Assembly: GCA_034506455.1 (NCBI GenBank)
Contig: JAPDPN010000147.1
Coordinates: 1 to 6,149, forward strand
Direction: 5' to 3'
Origin: Fontimicrobium_A sp034506455
GTDB lineage: Bacteria; Zhuqueibacterota; Zhuqueibacteria; Residuimicrobiales; Krinioviventaceae
DNA length: 6,149 nucleotides
Positions 6,112 through 6,149 of the stretch are shown here, piece after piece (the stretch's first letter is position 1; each line of letters opens with the position of its first letter). The position numbers and the translations under genes were made by a program. Below the pieces are notes generated by a model. That model ran no database searches. It was not told the origin of the DNA and saw only the letters and a program-made list of their open reading frames with translations.

Positions 6112-6128
6112 AGCCCGCGCAGCGGGCT
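6112..6128. repeat. 7-bp hairpin near the window end
   Basis: AGCCCGC (6112-6118) and GCGGGCT (6122-6128) pair perfectly around GCA. The following TAGCCCGACCCT at the window edge looks like the left half of another palindrome that continues outside. The stem could be a weak terminator for a gene arriving from the left or right; only TTC follows. Confidence 0.55.
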
Positions 6129-6149
6129 TCGTACCCCTAGCCCGACCCT

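Larger units (their letters stand above)
5733..6149. other. non-coding stretch with repeats upstream of surE
   Basis: This 417-base stretch holds the surE leader and promoter candidate, then only repeats and hairpins. Open frames across it (for example 5735-5998 on plus and 5819-6097 on minus) translate the repeats into low-complexity peptides such as KGAKGAEGAKG and have no ribosome sites or recognisable domains, so I call no gene. Confidence 0.7.

Overview
The window carries one very large plus-strand gene and one convergent housekeeping gene. Around them are short palindromic and tandem repeats of the kind that litter intergenic DNA. Most of the sequence is GC-rich (a 60-base line from 2101 counts to 70% GC). 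The mix of a giant caspase-ATPase-TPR protein with GC-rich, palindrome-studded spacers suggests a filamentous phototroph of the Chloroflexota (Chloroflexus/Roseiflexus type). That assignment is an inference from style, not from a marker gene.

Layout. Positions 1-110 hold either the tail of an upstream frame or a promoter/leader region with an extended -10 (TGGTATACT) and two small palindromes. From about 111 to 4876 runs a gene for a protein of roughly 1,590 residues: a caspase-like protease domain (His in GHG, Cys in DHCYAG), an Ala/Glu/Arg-rich coiled-coil linker, a STAND/NACHT-type P-loop ATPase, a helical and winged-helix region, and about 20 TPR-like helical repeats. This is the architecture of a bacterial NLR-like protein: effector, switch, sensor. 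Its first codons are out of phase with the rest. An ATG at 111 opens into the expected N-terminus but hits a stop at 147-149, because a 5-base unit (GCCCT) is present twice at 138-147. Removing one copy restores a textbook caspase beta-strand 1 (ALIIGVD). The middle of the repeat array (about 2700-4580) is AT-rich (27-35% GC in sampled lines), while both ends of the same gene are GC-rich, so the gene is a compositional mosaic.

The gene's stop codon lies inside the first of three perfect-period 23-bp repeats. The third is followed immediately by an inverted copy, giving a 21-bp hairpin between the two convergent genes. On the minus strand, 5732-4974, is surE (5'-nucleotidase) with all metal-site residues, a good ribosome binding site and a candidate promoter. 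Positions 5733-6149 hold no supportable gene, only a surE leader and several repeat families: 9-bp CGCRRAGGG units, two 58-bp direct repeats with hairpins, and two GC-rich hairpins at the window end.

How the parts relate. The caspase-STAND-TPR protein is self-contained and likely acts in stress, signalling or anti-phage defence: the TPR array would sense, the ATPase would switch, and the protease would execute. surE is a metabolic neighbour with no evident functional link.
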